This document shows, one piece after another, positions 1 to 8,046 of a stretch of DNA of 64,000 nt (its first letter is position 1; every line of letters starts with the position of its first letter). The stretch comes from JBGQOJ01 sp052119585. Its GTDB lineage: Bacteria; Pseudomonadota; Alphaproteobacteria; Rhodobacterales; Rhodobacteraceae. The stretch covers positions 186,001-250,000 of the forward strand of contig NZ_JBGQOJ010000001.1 in the NCBI RefSeq assembly GCF_052119585.1. The letters run 5' to 3'. A program made the position numbers and the translations under genes. A model generated the notes under the pieces. It worked only from the letters and a program-made list of their open reading frames with translations, made no database searches and was not told where the DNA came from.

Positions 1-1062
1 ATGATCCTGCGGACAGATCGCAGGCTTGGATTTGACCCGACAGCCCCCTGGCAACTGGGGCTTGACGCAGAGCGCGCGCATGGCACGTTCCTGCCGGAAG
101 TCGGCAGACAGCAATTCAACCTGACCCACAGCACACCAGAGCGTTTTTTCAAACGCGCCCCCACTGTCGCGGCATTGCCGCCGTGGCAAGAGGCGCTGCG
201 CAACCGCAAGCCGGACCTGTTGGTTCTGGCCCCGCTTCTGGCGGCACTGGTTATCGCGCTCTTGTTCGCGCAGTCGCGCCTTGCTGGGTTGCGCGGGTTC
301 ACCGCCCTTCGGTTGACCATTCTGGCCGGCGTCATCGGTTATGTCGGCTGGTGGGGGCAAGGGCAGCTGTCGATCGTGACCGTGCTTGGCGTGATCCGCG
401 CGGCGGTTCATGGGCAGAGCTTTTCCTTTCTCCTGTATGATCCGTTTTCGCTGATGATCTGGGGCGTGGTGATCGTATCCTTCGTTCTGTGGGGGCGGGG
501 CTTTTTCTGCGGCTGGATGTGCCCCTTTGGTGCGATGCAGGAATTCACGCATCATTTTGGCCGCCTGCTGCGCCTGCCCGAAATCACCCTGTCAGACCGC
601 TGGGACACGCGCCTGAAAAAGCTGAAATACCTGATCCTTGCCGGCCTGATCGCCAGCCTGTTCCTTGCTCCGCAGATCAGCGACACACTGGTCGAGATAG
701 AGCCCTTCAAGACCGCCGTGACCGTCTACTTTATCCGCGACTTGGCCTATGTGGCCTATGCCGCGTTCTGGCTGATCCTGGGGATGTTCCTGTTCAAGGG
801 CTTTTGCCGCTACGTTTGCCCCTTGGGCGCGGTCATGGCAATCGGCGGCCTGATCCGTGGACGGGGATGGATTCCGCGGCGCACCGAATGCGGAACCCCC
901 TGCCAATTGTGCAAGGTGAAATGCAACTATCAGGCAATCCGCAAGGATGGATCAATCAAGTATGACGACTGCTTTCAATGCCTCGATTGCATCACCATCC
1001 ACGACGCCCCCGACCAATGCGTCCCCCTGATCCTTGCCGTCAGAAAAGGCGTGACCAGATGA
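1..1062 (+). CDS. NosR/NirI-like membrane 4Fe-4S protein, C-terminal part (5' end outside window)
   Basis: 353 codons are visible and the reading frame is open at the window edge. NosR proteins are about 700 residues with an N-terminal periplasmic FMN-binding domain, so this is probably the C-terminal half. Visible: several membrane segments (about 72-90, 103-125, 150-168, 210-223, 250-265), two CxxxCP motifs typical of NosR/NapH (CGWMCP at 170-175, CRYVCP at 269-274), then a ferredoxin-like cysteine cluster (C297, C301, C304, C308, then C324, C327, C330, C340) fitting two 4Fe-4S clusters. The next gene, an ApbE flavin transferase, overlaps it by four bases and is the expected partner that attaches FMN to such proteins. 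Inferred role: electron transfer between the quinone pool or cytoplasm and the periplasm, here beside a PQQ dehydrogenase locus rather than visible nitrous oxide reductase genes. Confidence 0.8.
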   Translation: MILRTDRRLGFDPTAPWQLGLDAERAHGTFLPEVGRQQFNLTHSTPERFFKRAPTVAALPPWQEALRNRKPDLLVLAPLLAALVIALLFAQSRLAGLRGFTALRLTILAGVIGYVGWWGQGQLSIVTVLGVIRAAVHGQSFSFLLYDPFSLMIWGVVIVSFVLWGRGFFCGWMCPFGAMQEFTHHFGRLLRLPEITLSDRWDTRLKKLKYLILAGLIASLFLAPQISDTLVEIEPFKTAVTVYFIRDLAYVAYAAFWLILGMFLFKGFCRYVCPLGAVMAIGGLIRGRGWIPRRTECGTPCQLCKVKCNYQAIRKDGSIKYDDCFQCLDCITIHDAPDQCVPLILAVRKGVTR

Positions 1063-1991
1063 CCCTGGACAGGCGCAGGTTTCTGGCGATTTCTGCCTGT
1101 GCCGCCCTGCCCTTGCGCGCGGCGGCACAGGCGCGCGATGTCAGGTGGCGCGGTATCGCCCTTGGGGCGGATGTGACGATCTCGTTGCGTGGGGTGTCAC
1201 CGCAGGTGGCCAAGGCCACGCTTGCAAATGTCGAAACGCGTCTCGCCCGGCTTGAAGACCAGTTCAGCCTGTTCCGCCCGAATTCGGCCATTTCCCGCCT
1301 GAACAAGCAAGGCCACCTGCCAGATCCGCCGGCAGACATCCTTGCCATCCTGCGCCACAGTCATCGCCTGAATGAAACGACATCCGGCCGCTTTGACCCG
1401 ACGGTGCAGCCCGTGTGGAACGCATTGGCCACCAGTAGGCCGGGCCCTGGGCAGGCCACCCTTGCCGCCGCACAGGCCAAAGTCGGGTGGGCCGGACTTG
1501 TCGTATCCCCCGGCCTTGTGCGCTTTGCAAAACCCGGCATGGCACTGACCCTGAACGGCATCGCTCAAGGGTTTGCGACCGATGCGATTGCGGGGCTTCT
1601 GGCCCGCGAAGGTTATACCGATTGCCTGATCAATATTGGCGAGTTCCGCGCCTTTGGCGGCAGCTGGACGCTGGGCATAGGCGGGTCGGGCGGCGACCTG
1701 ATCGGCACCACGCAGATGACCCGCGGGGCGATCGCCACCTCGACCCCTTCGGCGCTGCAATTCGGCGGTTCGGGGATCGGCCATATCATTGATCCGCAGC
1801 GCGGGCCGGTGCCGCCCGTCTGGGCGTCTTGCACTGTAAAAGCACCAACCGCGACAATTGCCGACGGCCTGTCAACCGCACTGGTTCTGACGCCCGGCAC
1901 AGAGATCGCACAGGTTCTGGCGGCCAGCGGCGGCACTGGCGCGATGATGCAGGACGCGGACGGCGGGATCGTCACCTATGGCAGGTTCTAG
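1059..1991 (+). CDS. apbE: FAD:protein FMN transferase, ApbE/NosX family
   Basis: 310 residues. ATG at 1059 overlaps the stop of the NosR-like gene (ATGA), which fixes the start. The N-terminus has a twin-arginine export signal (RRRF followed by a hydrophobic stretch and AAA), so the protein should act in the periplasm. ApbE family features are present: the DGSS-free N-domain, a GFATDAIAGLL segment and a NIGEF motif that fits the NxGGx region of this family. Known chemistry: transfers FMN from FAD to a Thr or Ser of exported flavoproteins, with Mg2+. Context makes the upstream NosR-like protein the likely target. The annotation as ApbE is firm; the specific substrate is inferred. Confidence 0.88.
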   Translation: MTLDRRRFLAISACAALPLRAAAQARDVRWRGIALGADVTISLRGVSPQVAKATLANVETRLARLEDQFSLFRPNSAISRLNKQGHLPDPPADILAILRHSHRLNETTSGRFDPTVQPVWNALATSRPGPGQATLAAAQAKVGWAGLVVSPGLVRFAKPGMALTLNGIAQGFATDAIAGLLAREGYTDCLINIGEFRAFGGSWTLGIGGSGGDLIGTTQMTRGAIATSTPSALQFGGSGIGHIIDPQRGPVPPVWASCTVKAPTATIADGLSTALVLTPGTEIAQVLAASGGTGAMMQDADGGIVTYGRF

Positions 1992-2023
1992 GCTGTGGTG
2001 CGTTTGATTTGATGCAACACGCT

Positions 2024-2938
2024 CTAACGGTCGGGCGCGGTATAGCTTAGCCCCTGAGCTGCGAACGCCGCCGCCACTGATCCATCGGCAAGCGCTGCGG
2101 CAATCGCATCATCGACCGCATAGGCAAGCTGGCGAAAATTCTGGCGGATCGCCACGCCCAATGTCCATTTATCGGAGACCAGCCCCGGATAGGGTGGCGC
2201 GTGAACAGCCATGGCATCGGTCAGCCCGTATTCCAGCTGCGCCCGCGCGCCCATCACGGCGGACACCTCGCCGGCGGATAACGCGGCCATCGCACCCGCG
2301 GGGGTCGTGAAATGAACAAGGTTCGGCAATATCTGCCCCTTCGCCAGTCCCGACAGATAGAAATCGGCTACCGAGTCATTTTCGACCCCGACCTTGTCAA
2401 ACCGAAAGTAGGCAGGCACCGGGGCATCCTCGGGATAGACGTCCTTGCGGTAGGCGATCGAGATGTTCTCGACGAAATACTGGCCGGTAAAAACCACCAT
2501 CTCGTTTCGGCAGGCAAAATCGTTATTGTAGGGAACATGCATCATCACGTTCACAACCTGCTGGTCCAGAAAATGCCCTTTCCAGATGTAGTTGCGCAGA
2601 TCGGCACCCACATTTTCATCCGCGTCGAAAAAAACGAAATGCGGCTCGACCTGCAAATAATCTGCGATCCTTTGCCCCAGAACAACATCGACCCCATGCA
2701 CGCCTGCCTCGTCCTTCCACGAATAGGGGGCGAAATCGTTGTAAAGACCGATGCGGATAAACCCTTGATCCTGAATGGTATCATAGTCCTGCCCGACCTC
2801 TGTTCTGTCCATGTTTTGCGGACGCTGCACAGCATCAAGTCCGGTGGGAAGATCCTCGCATCGTGCGAAAGCGATCGTGCCCGTCAAGGACACGGCCGCA
2901 CATGCCGTCGCAAACGCCTTGGCGCAGCGCCCGATCAT
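2024..2938 (-). CDS. Quinoprotein dehydrogenase-associated periplasmic protein (MxaJ/XoxJ-like, SBP family 3 fold)
   Basis: 304 residues with a signal peptide (cleavage likely near residue 25, AFA). The body resembles a family 3 solute-binding protein: an opening IRIGLYNDFAPYSW strand, a VDVVLGQRIADYL segment, and a YRKD/GVENDS hinge region. Proteins of this type (MxaJ, XoxJ) are encoded beside PQQ alcohol dehydrogenases and are thought to help mature or dock the dehydrogenase rather than serve transport. Its start overlaps the stop of the cytochrome c gene by four bases (2935-2938), so the two form a divergent mini-operon read away from the promoter region at 3682-3830. Assignment as a quinoprotein-associated protein rests on fold plus context. 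Confidence 0.75.
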   Translation of the reverse strand: MIGRCAKAFATACAAVSLTGTIAFARCEDLPTGLDAVQRPQNMDRTEVGQDYDTIQDQGFIRIGLYNDFAPYSWKDEAGVHGVDVVLGQRIADYLQVEPHFVFFDADENVGADLRNYIWKGHFLDQQVVNVMMHVPYNNDFACRNEMVVFTGQYFVENISIAYRKDVYPEDAPVPAYFRFDKVGVENDSVADFYLSGLAKGQILPNLVHFTTPAGAMAALSAGEVSAVMGARAQLEYGLTDAMAVHAPPYPGLVSDKWTLGVAIRQNFRQLAYAVDDAIAAALADGSVAAAFAAQGLSYTAPDR

Positions 2939-3681
2939 TCCGCCGCCGACAGACCGACGGTCAGTGTTTCGGACGCGGACAGGAAACTGCTGTCTCGACC
3001 GTCCAGCGCCAGAACCGCCTCGCGCGCAATGGAATCCGCCCGCTCTGCCCCCGACGCCGTGACAACCTGCGCGGAAATTGCGTTCAGCTCTTTGATATAG
3101 GTCGTTGTTTCAGCCAGAAAATCCGCAGCCGTTGCGGACCCCGCATCTATGGCCTTGGACTTTGCCAACAGATCGTCGCGGATTTCTTTCAATCGCGGCG
3201 CGAACGGGTCCATTGCGCCGTCTTCGGGGCGGGTTTCAACATAGGTCCGGATCGCCCAGGCCGCCTTTTGCCCCAACAGCTCGCCGAACGCGGGCATCTT
3301 GGTAATTCCCTCTTGCGTATATCCGTGCTGGAACCGTTCCAGATACCATTCGTCGCCGTCGATATTGGCCTCGAGATACCGAAGGTCGGGGGCAATCCCG
3401 CCCGACACAGCACCAAGCCCGTGGCACCGCGCGCAGTTCTGGTTAAAGCCCGACGATCCGACCTCGACGGCCTTCAGCCAGACAGCCTCATCCGCAGACC
3501 GGTATGGGTTTTCCTCAAGCCAGTCCTCGCCGACATCGGGCAAGGCATCGGTATCCACCGGCTGTGGCGTGACGTTCCCGTGGCCGACCGCCTGAGAGGC
3601 CAGAAAGACGGAAACGCCCAGCACTTTGGCAAAAACGCTGATGTCTTTCAGGCGGTGCAATGCGGTTTTCTCGGACGTCAT
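2935..3681 (-). CDS. c-type cytochrome, PedF-like, with long C-terminal extension
   Basis: 248 residues from ATG at 3681, chosen because a good Shine-Dalgarno (GGGAG) lies about 10 bases upstream and the following residues form a signal sequence (ends near AVGHG). One heme site, CARCH at residues 83-87, followed by GLGAVSGGIAPDLRYL and a possible Met ligand in the KMPAFGELLG segment. These traits match PedF/cytochrome c-550 proteins that take electrons from PQQ alcohol dehydrogenases. About 100 residues follow the heme domain, a largely charged and helical extension that is longer than expected for PedF. It is cotranscribed with the MxaJ/XoxJ-like gene. Periplasmic electron acceptor for the dehydrogenase at 10516 is the likely role. 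Confidence 0.78.
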   Translation of the reverse strand: MTSEKTALHRLKDISVFAKVLGVSVFLASQAVGHGNVTPQPVDTDALPDVGEDWLEENPYRSADEAVWLKAVEVGSSGFNQNCARCHGLGAVSGGIAPDLRYLEANIDGDEWYLERFQHGYTQEGITKMPAFGELLGQKAAWAIRTYVETRPEDGAMDPFAPRLKEIRDDLLAKSKAIDAGSATAADFLAETTTYIKELNAISAQVVTASGAERADSIAREAVLALDGRDSSFLSASETLTVGLSAAE

Positions 3682-3740
3682 AGCAGGTTTCTCCCTTGGA
3701 ATGTTCGCCTGCCTATTCTGCAAATTTCGAATATTTCCGC

Positions 3741-3782
3741 CATGCGACCTTAGAACTAGGCGGCATCGACTTTGGTCGCATA
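3741..3782. promoter_or_regulatory. Candidate operator pair in the divergent promoter (motif TATGCGACCAAAG)
   Basis: The 149-base gap between the divergent cytochrome c and ABC binding-protein genes holds a motif at 3741-3753 (CATGCGACCTTAG) and an inverted copy at 3770-3782, which reads TATGCGACCAAAG on the minus strand. The 8-base core ATGCGACC is perfectly inverted with a 24-base spacer. The minus-strand 13-mer is identical to one at 10406-10418 in the other divergent promoter of this locus. Likely binding sites for a shared regulator; no regulator gene is in the window. Confidence 0.5.
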
Positions 3783-3830
3783 TCGGTCTTTCGGTGTTGG
3801 CTGATAGGCTTTCCGCAACGGGAGGCGGCA

Positions 3831-5003
3831 ATGCACAAGTTCACACTGGCCCTTATGATCTGGCTTGGTCTTTGCCTTCAGGCGCAGGCAGATGTCTTCG
3901 TCAGGGTCACCTATCTGGAAGAGCGGGTGCAACGCCCGCCGACCCTGTCGAACCTTGACGACCCGCCTTTGGACACCGGTCGCGCGGGGGCCGAGCTTGC
4001 CCTGGCAGAGAACCTGACAACCGGTAAATTCCTGAAACACCGCTATACGCTGGACAGTGTGGTCACCGACATCGGCGGGGATTTTCTGGGTGCTGCCCGC
4101 GCCGCGTTGGAATCGGGCGCGCGGCTTCTGGTTGTGAATGCCACCGCCGATGGCCTGCTGGCGCTTGCCGACCTGCCCGAAGCACAGGATGCGATCCTGT
4201 TCAACGCCTCTGCGCCCGACATGGCCCTGCGGGATACGGATTGCCGCGCCAATGTGCTGCACACCCTGCCCAGTCGCGGAATGCTGACCGATGCGCTGGC
4301 GCAATTCCTGGTGATGCGGCGCCTGCAGGATGCGGCCCTGATTTCGGGCGACCACCCGCAAGACCACGCCTATGCCGACGCGTTGAGGCATTCGCTGACC
4401 AAGTTCGGTATCCGTCTGCGCGGCGAAAAGACATGGGCCTTCAACGCGGACATGCGCCGGAACGCGGCACAGGAGGTGCCCCTGTTCACGCAGGATTTTT
4501 CCGACCACGACGTGCTTTTGATCGCGGACGAGCTGGGTGATTTCGGACGGTATATCGCCTATAACACCTGGCTTCCGCGCCCCGTGGCCGGTTCCGAGGG
4601 CTTGACCCCCGCGGCCTGGTCACCGGTGGTAGAGCAATGGGGGGCCGAGCAGTTGCAGAACCGGTTCATGGATCATTCGGGGCGCGCGATGGGGCCGGTT
4701 GACTATGCGGCCTGGGCTGCGGTTCGCGCGATTGGCGAGGCGGCGACACGCACCAATTCCGATGATCCCGCGACGCTGCGCAGCTATATGCTGTCGGACA
4801 GCTTTTCACTGGCGGCATTCAAGGGACGCAAGCTGTCGTTCCGGTCGTGGAACGGGCAGCTACGTCAGCCCATCCCGCTGGTCCAGCCCCGCGCTCTGGT
4901 GGCACAGGCCCCGCTGGACGGGTTCCTGCACCGGGTCAATGAACTGGATACGTTGGGCCTGGATCGGCCTGAATCCAGATGCACCGCCTTTCAGGAGAAT
5001 TGA
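3831..5003 (+). CDS. ABC transporter substrate-binding protein, PQQ alcohol dehydrogenase system
   Basis: 390 residues. ATG at 3831 follows a strong GGGAGG site and begins a clear signal peptide (MHKFTLALMIWLGLCLQAQA). The mature part looks like a branched-chain amino-acid type periplasmic binding protein (type I fold). I assign it to the subfamily found only in PQQ alcohol dehydrogenase clusters because the following genes are the other members of that set in the usual order. In Pseudomonas putida (pedA1A2BC) and Methylorubrum (lut) related ABC systems are needed for growth on lanthanide-dependent alcohol oxidation. The transported ligand in this organism is not shown by sequence. First gene of a five-gene operon to 7923. 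Confidence 0.8.
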   Translation: MHKFTLALMIWLGLCLQAQADVFVRVTYLEERVQRPPTLSNLDDPPLDTGRAGAELALAENLTTGKFLKHRYTLDSVVTDIGGDFLGAARAALESGARLLVVNATADGLLALADLPEAQDAILFNASAPDMALRDTDCRANVLHTLPSRGMLTDALAQFLVMRRLQDAALISGDHPQDHAYADALRHSLTKFGIRLRGEKTWAFNADMRRNAAQEVPLFTQDFSDHDVLLIADELGDFGRYIAYNTWLPRPVAGSEGLTPAAWSPVVEQWGAEQLQNRFMDHSGRAMGPVDYAAWAAVRAIGEAATRTNSDDPATLRSYMLSDSFSLAAFKGRKLSFRSWNGQLRQPIPLVQPRALVAQAPLDGFLHRVNELDTLGLDRPESRCTAFQEN

Positions 5004-5963
5004 ATGAAACGTCTTGCCACCTTCCTCTTTGCGACATGCCTGCCGCTGACCGCCCCTGCGCAAGAGGCATGGGTGACGAATGAAAAGGACAATACCGTCA
5101 GCGTGATAGATCTGGACACGCTGGAGGTCACCCGCACCATCGACGTGGGCGAGCGGCCCCGGGGCATCACCTTTTCCAAGGACTATAAAACGCTGTTCAT
5201 CTGTGCCTCGGACAGTGACGCGGTGCAGGTTCTGGACCCTGACACAGGAAAGATCCTGCACAACTTGCCCTCGGGCGAAGACCCCGAACAATTTGTCCTG
5301 CATCCCGACGATCATCACCTTTATATCGCCAACGAAAATGACGCGATCACAACGGTTGTCGATGTCGACACGCGCCGCGTTGTCGCCCAGATCGACGTTG
5401 GCATAGAGCCTGAAGGCATGGCGATCAGCCCCGATGGAAAGATCGCCATCACCACCTCTGAAACCACAAGCATGGCGCATTGGATCGATACGACAACGCA
5501 TCAGATTTTTGCCAATACACTGGTCGATGCCCGCCCGCGCGCAGCCGAGTTCGTCAAGGACGGAACCGAGCTTTGGGTCAGCGCCGAAGTCGGCGGCACG
5601 GTGACGGTGTTCAGCACCGCAGATCAGTCGCAGTTGGCCAAGATCGACTTTGCCATCAAAGGCGTCCACCCGGACAAGATACAGCCGGTCGGCATCCGGA
5701 TGCTCCCCGACAACAAGACCGCTTTCGTGGCGCTGGGGCCGTCGAACCACATCGCTGTGATCGACACCGAAACCTATCAGGTCAGCGGCTATATCCTTGT
5801 CGGGCGGCGGGTCTGGCACATGGCCTTTTCACCCGATCACAGCCGGTTGTTCACCACCAACGGCGTATCCGGGGATGTGACGGTGATTGACGTCAAAAAC
5901 CTGACCGCGATCAAGACGATCAAGGTCGGGCGCTTTCCCTGGGGCGTGGCGACCCGACCTTGA
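5004..5963 (+). CDS. YVTN-type beta-propeller protein of the PQQ-dependent alcohol oxidation system
   Basis: 319 residues, exported (signal MKRLATFLFATCLPLTAPAQ). It starts one base after the stop of the binding-protein gene, with AGGAG about 8 bases upstream. The sequence repeats a roughly 42-residue unit containing VIDxDTxxV...IxVGxxPxG, typical of YVTN propellers (visible near residues 20-55, 62-98, 104-140, 190-235, 245-300). Such proteins are a fixed member of the PQQ-associated ABC transporter clusters (PedA2/LutD-like). Its function is unproven: it may be a periplasmic accessory protein for cofactor or metal handling. It is cotranscribed with the transporter genes. Confidence 0.82.
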   Translation: MKRLATFLFATCLPLTAPAQEAWVTNEKDNTVSVIDLDTLEVTRTIDVGERPRGITFSKDYKTLFICASDSDAVQVLDPDTGKILHNLPSGEDPEQFVLHPDDHHLYIANENDAITTVVDVDTRRVVAQIDVGIEPEGMAISPDGKIAITTSETTSMAHWIDTTTHQIFANTLVDARPRAAEFVKDGTELWVSAEVGGTVTVFSTADQSQLAKIDFAIKGVHPDKIQPVGIRMLPDNKTAFVALGPSNHIAVIDTETYQVSGYILVGRRVWHMAFSPDHSRLFTTNGVSGDVTVIDVKNLTAIKTIKVGRFPWGVATRP

Positions 5964-5980
5964 TGGAGCATAAACAACCG

Positions 5981-6412
5981 ATGAAACTGATCCCCTGCAT
6001 CGCCGCCGTTTTGGCATTCAGCACAATGACCGCCACAGCCGAAGGGAACTTCGGCATGGCCGGCCTGATGTCGAAGGGCAACACCGTAACGCTTGCCCCG
6101 TTGACCCTGTCCGTCGGCACCCCTTTGTCGGACGCCCCCTGGGTGCTGAAATCGGGCACCCATTACAAGGCCAGCATCATCGCCGACGGGTCGGGCGAAC
6201 TGGCGCTGGAGGGGTCCGGGTTTTTTCGGGCGATCTGGGTCGATGAGCTGGTAGTGGAAGATATAGAGATCCGGCCCTTTGGGGTCAGCAGCATCGAGTT
6301 TGACGGGGCGGGCACATTGGACATCCGGTTCATCGCCATAAAGCCCGGCCAATACGAGCTTGGCGTGCCCGGAAACGGCGCGTTGCAGCGCCTTTCGATA
6401 ACCGTTGAATAG
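5981..6412 (+). CDS. Small exported protein of the PQQ/ABC cluster, possible ligand-less cupredoxin fold
   Basis: 143 residues from ATG at 5981 (GGAG 12 bases upstream); an in-frame ATG at 5963 overlapping the previous stop is an alternative and would add six residues before the signal peptide. The N-terminus (MKLIPCIAAVLAFSTMTATA) is a signal peptide. The rest is beta-rich, and the end, IAIKPGQYELGVPG then a final strand, looks like the last strands of cupredoxin-type domains, but the copper-binding Cys and His are missing (no Cys in the mature part). I do not recognise the family. It is encoded between the beta-propeller and the ATPase, so it probably serves the same periplasmic process. 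Confidence 0.7.
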   Translation: MKLIPCIAAVLAFSTMTATAEGNFGMAGLMSKGNTVTLAPLTLSVGTPLSDAPWVLKSGTHYKASIIADGSGELALEGSGFFRAIWVDELVVEDIEIRPFGVSSIEFDGAGTLDIRFIAIKPGQYELGVPGNGALQRLSITVE

Positions 6413-6415
6413 CAC

Positions 6416-7138
6416 ATGAAAACCGGATTGCTGCTGAAGGATGTCAGTTTCAGCTACGGGTCCGGGCGGGCCTTGGACGAGGTTGGATTTGAAACCGCAA
6501 AGGGACAGTTTACCGCGCTATTGGGGCCGAACGGGGCGGGAAAATCCACGCTGTTCGCGCTTCTGACCCGATTGCTGGTCACGCGGCAGGGCCATCTGTC
6601 CGTCGCGGGTCACGATCTGGCCAAATCCCCACATCTGGCCCTGAACCAGATCGGTATCGTGTTCCAGCACCCAACGCTGGAACTGGACCTTTCGGTCAGG
6701 CGCAACCTGACCTATGCCGCCGCCCTGCGCGGGCTTAGTGGCAAAACCGCCGGGATAAAAATAGACGCCGCGCTGGACCGCCTGAACCTGTCCGGTCGCG
6801 CCACCGAAAAAGTGCGCGCCCTGAATGGCGGACACAGACGCCGGATGGAAATTGCCCGCGCCCTGATCCACGACCCGTCGGTGCTGTTGCTGGATGAACC
6901 CACTGTCGGCCTTGATGCGGCAAGCCGCCTGAGCATAACCAACCACGTTCACGACCTTGCCTGCGACGGGGTATCGGTGCTGTGGGCGACGCATCTTGTC
7001 GACGAGATCCGCGACCAAGATCAGGTGGTCGTGCTGCACCACGGGCGGATCATCGCGGATGGTCTGAAATCCGACATCACGCAAGGTCGCGATCTGGCGC
7101 AGGTGTTCACCGAGCTGACCGAGGGCAGCATCGCATGA
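6416..7138 (+). CDS. ABC transporter ATP-binding protein, PQQ alcohol dehydrogenase system
   Basis: 240 residues. Complete ABC ATPase: Walker A GPNGAGKST (about residues 36-44), Q-loop VFQHPT, signature region LNGGHRRRMEIARAL (the usual LSGG reads LNGG here), Walker B VLLLDEPTVGLD and a switch His in WATHLV. The start lies three bases after the preceding stop, and its end overlaps the permease gene by four bases, so ATPase and permease are coupled. The sequence type is that of exporter-like DrrA/NodI ATPases, as is usual for this PQQ-associated set, although a binding protein is present. Drives the transporter with the gene at 7135. Confidence 0.88.
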   Translation: MKTGLLLKDVSFSYGSGRALDEVGFETAKGQFTALLGPNGAGKSTLFALLTRLLVTRQGHLSVAGHDLAKSPHLALNQIGIVFQHPTLELDLSVRRNLTYAAALRGLSGKTAGIKIDAALDRLNLSGRATEKVRALNGGHRRRMEIARALIHDPSVLLLDEPTVGLDAASRLSITNHVHDLACDGVSVLWATHLVDEIRDQDQVVVLHHGRIIADGLKSDITQGRDLAQVFTELTEGSIA

Positions 7139-7923
7139 CCGGATGGCTGATCTGCCTTTGGGCCATCACCCTGCGCGAGGCGCAGCGCTTTGTCCTGCAA
7201 CGCGAACGGTTCATCGCAGCACTTGTCCGGCCGCTGGTCTGGCTGATCGTCTTTGCCGCCGGGTTCCGCGCGGCGCTTGGCCTGTCGATCATGCCACCCT
7301 ATCAAACCTATATCACCTACGAGGTCTACATCGTTCCGGGCCTCTGCGGCATGATCCAGTTGTTCAACGGCATGCAATCCGCGCTGAGCCTTGTGTATGA
7401 CCGGGAAATGGGGGCGATGCGGTTGCTGCTGACCAGCCCGCTGCCGCGATGGTGGCTTTTGTTCTGCAAGCTACTGGCGGGGGTGCTGATTTCCGTTTTG
7501 CAGGTCTATGCCTTTCTGGCCATTGCCGCGGCATTCGGCATCACGCTGCCCGCGATCGGGTATGTCGCGATCCTGCCCGCGCTGATCCTGTCCGGCCTGA
7601 TGCTGGGAACATTGGGGTTGCTTTTATCGTCCTACATCCGCCAGCTGGAGAACTTCGCAGGGGTGATGAATTTTGTGATCTTCCCGATGTTCTTTCTGTC
7701 CACCGCGCTTTATCCGCTGTGGAAAATGGCCGAGGCATCGGACCTTCTGCGCAATATCTGTGCCGTCAACCCGCTGACACAGGCGATAGAGCTGATCCGC
7801 TTTGCCGCCTACGGTCAATTCAATGGCGCAGCCTGTCTTTGGACCAGCCTTGCCTTTGTCGTCTTCGGGCTGATCGCGATTTACGGCTATTCCCCCGAAC
7901 GCGGTTTCACCCGAAGCCGATAG
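7135..7923 (+). CDS. pedC: ABC transporter permease, PedC-type (ABC-2 family)
   Basis: 262 residues; ATG at 7135 overlaps the ATPase stop (ATGA). About six membrane segments are visible, with the ABC-2 family traits RERFIAALVRPLVWLIVF near the N-terminus and a LENFAGVMNFVIFPMFFLS segment near residues 170-190, as in NodJ/DrrB-like permeases. PedC is the permease named for alcohol/PQQ clusters in pseudomonads. In P. putida the Ped ABC system is required for growth that depends on rare-earth elements, which makes uptake or processing of lanthanides a reasonable hypothesis here. Last intact gene of the operon; a gene start with its own Shine-Dalgarno follows but is decayed. Confidence 0.85.
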   Translation: MTGWLICLWAITLREAQRFVLQRERFIAALVRPLVWLIVFAAGFRAALGLSIMPPYQTYITYEVYIVPGLCGMIQLFNGMQSALSLVYDREMGAMRLLLTSPLPRWWLLFCKLLAGVLISVLQVYAFLAIAAAFGITLPAIGYVAILPALILSGLMLGTLGLLLSSYIRQLENFAGVMNFVIFPMFFLSTALYPLWKMAEASDLLRNICAVNPLTQAIELIRFAAYGQFNGAACLWTSLAFVVFGLIAIYGYSPERGFTRSR

Positions 7924-7932
7924 GAGCAACCG

Positions 7933-8046
7933 ATGAAACACATCCTTACTCGATGGCTGCATGATTGTCCCGGCACTGACCGAACCCGTTTTCGGCGATG
8001 ACGCGGCGGCCCTGAACCCCGACAATTGGAAATACTTCAACATGTT
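7933..8046 (+). pseudogene. Decayed start of an exported-protein gene after the PedC-like permease
   Basis: A good ribosome site (TAGGAG) precedes ATG at 7933, ten bases after the permease stop. The first frame runs only 22 codons to TGA at 7999. Shifting frame near 7960 gives a continuation reading MIVPALTEPVFGDDAAALNP that looks like the end of a signal peptide and the start of a mature protein, continuing to about 8046 where it meets the convergent ATPase gene. The simplest reading is a gene that suffered a frameshift and lost its 3' part. The original product is not identifiable. Confidence 0.45.
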
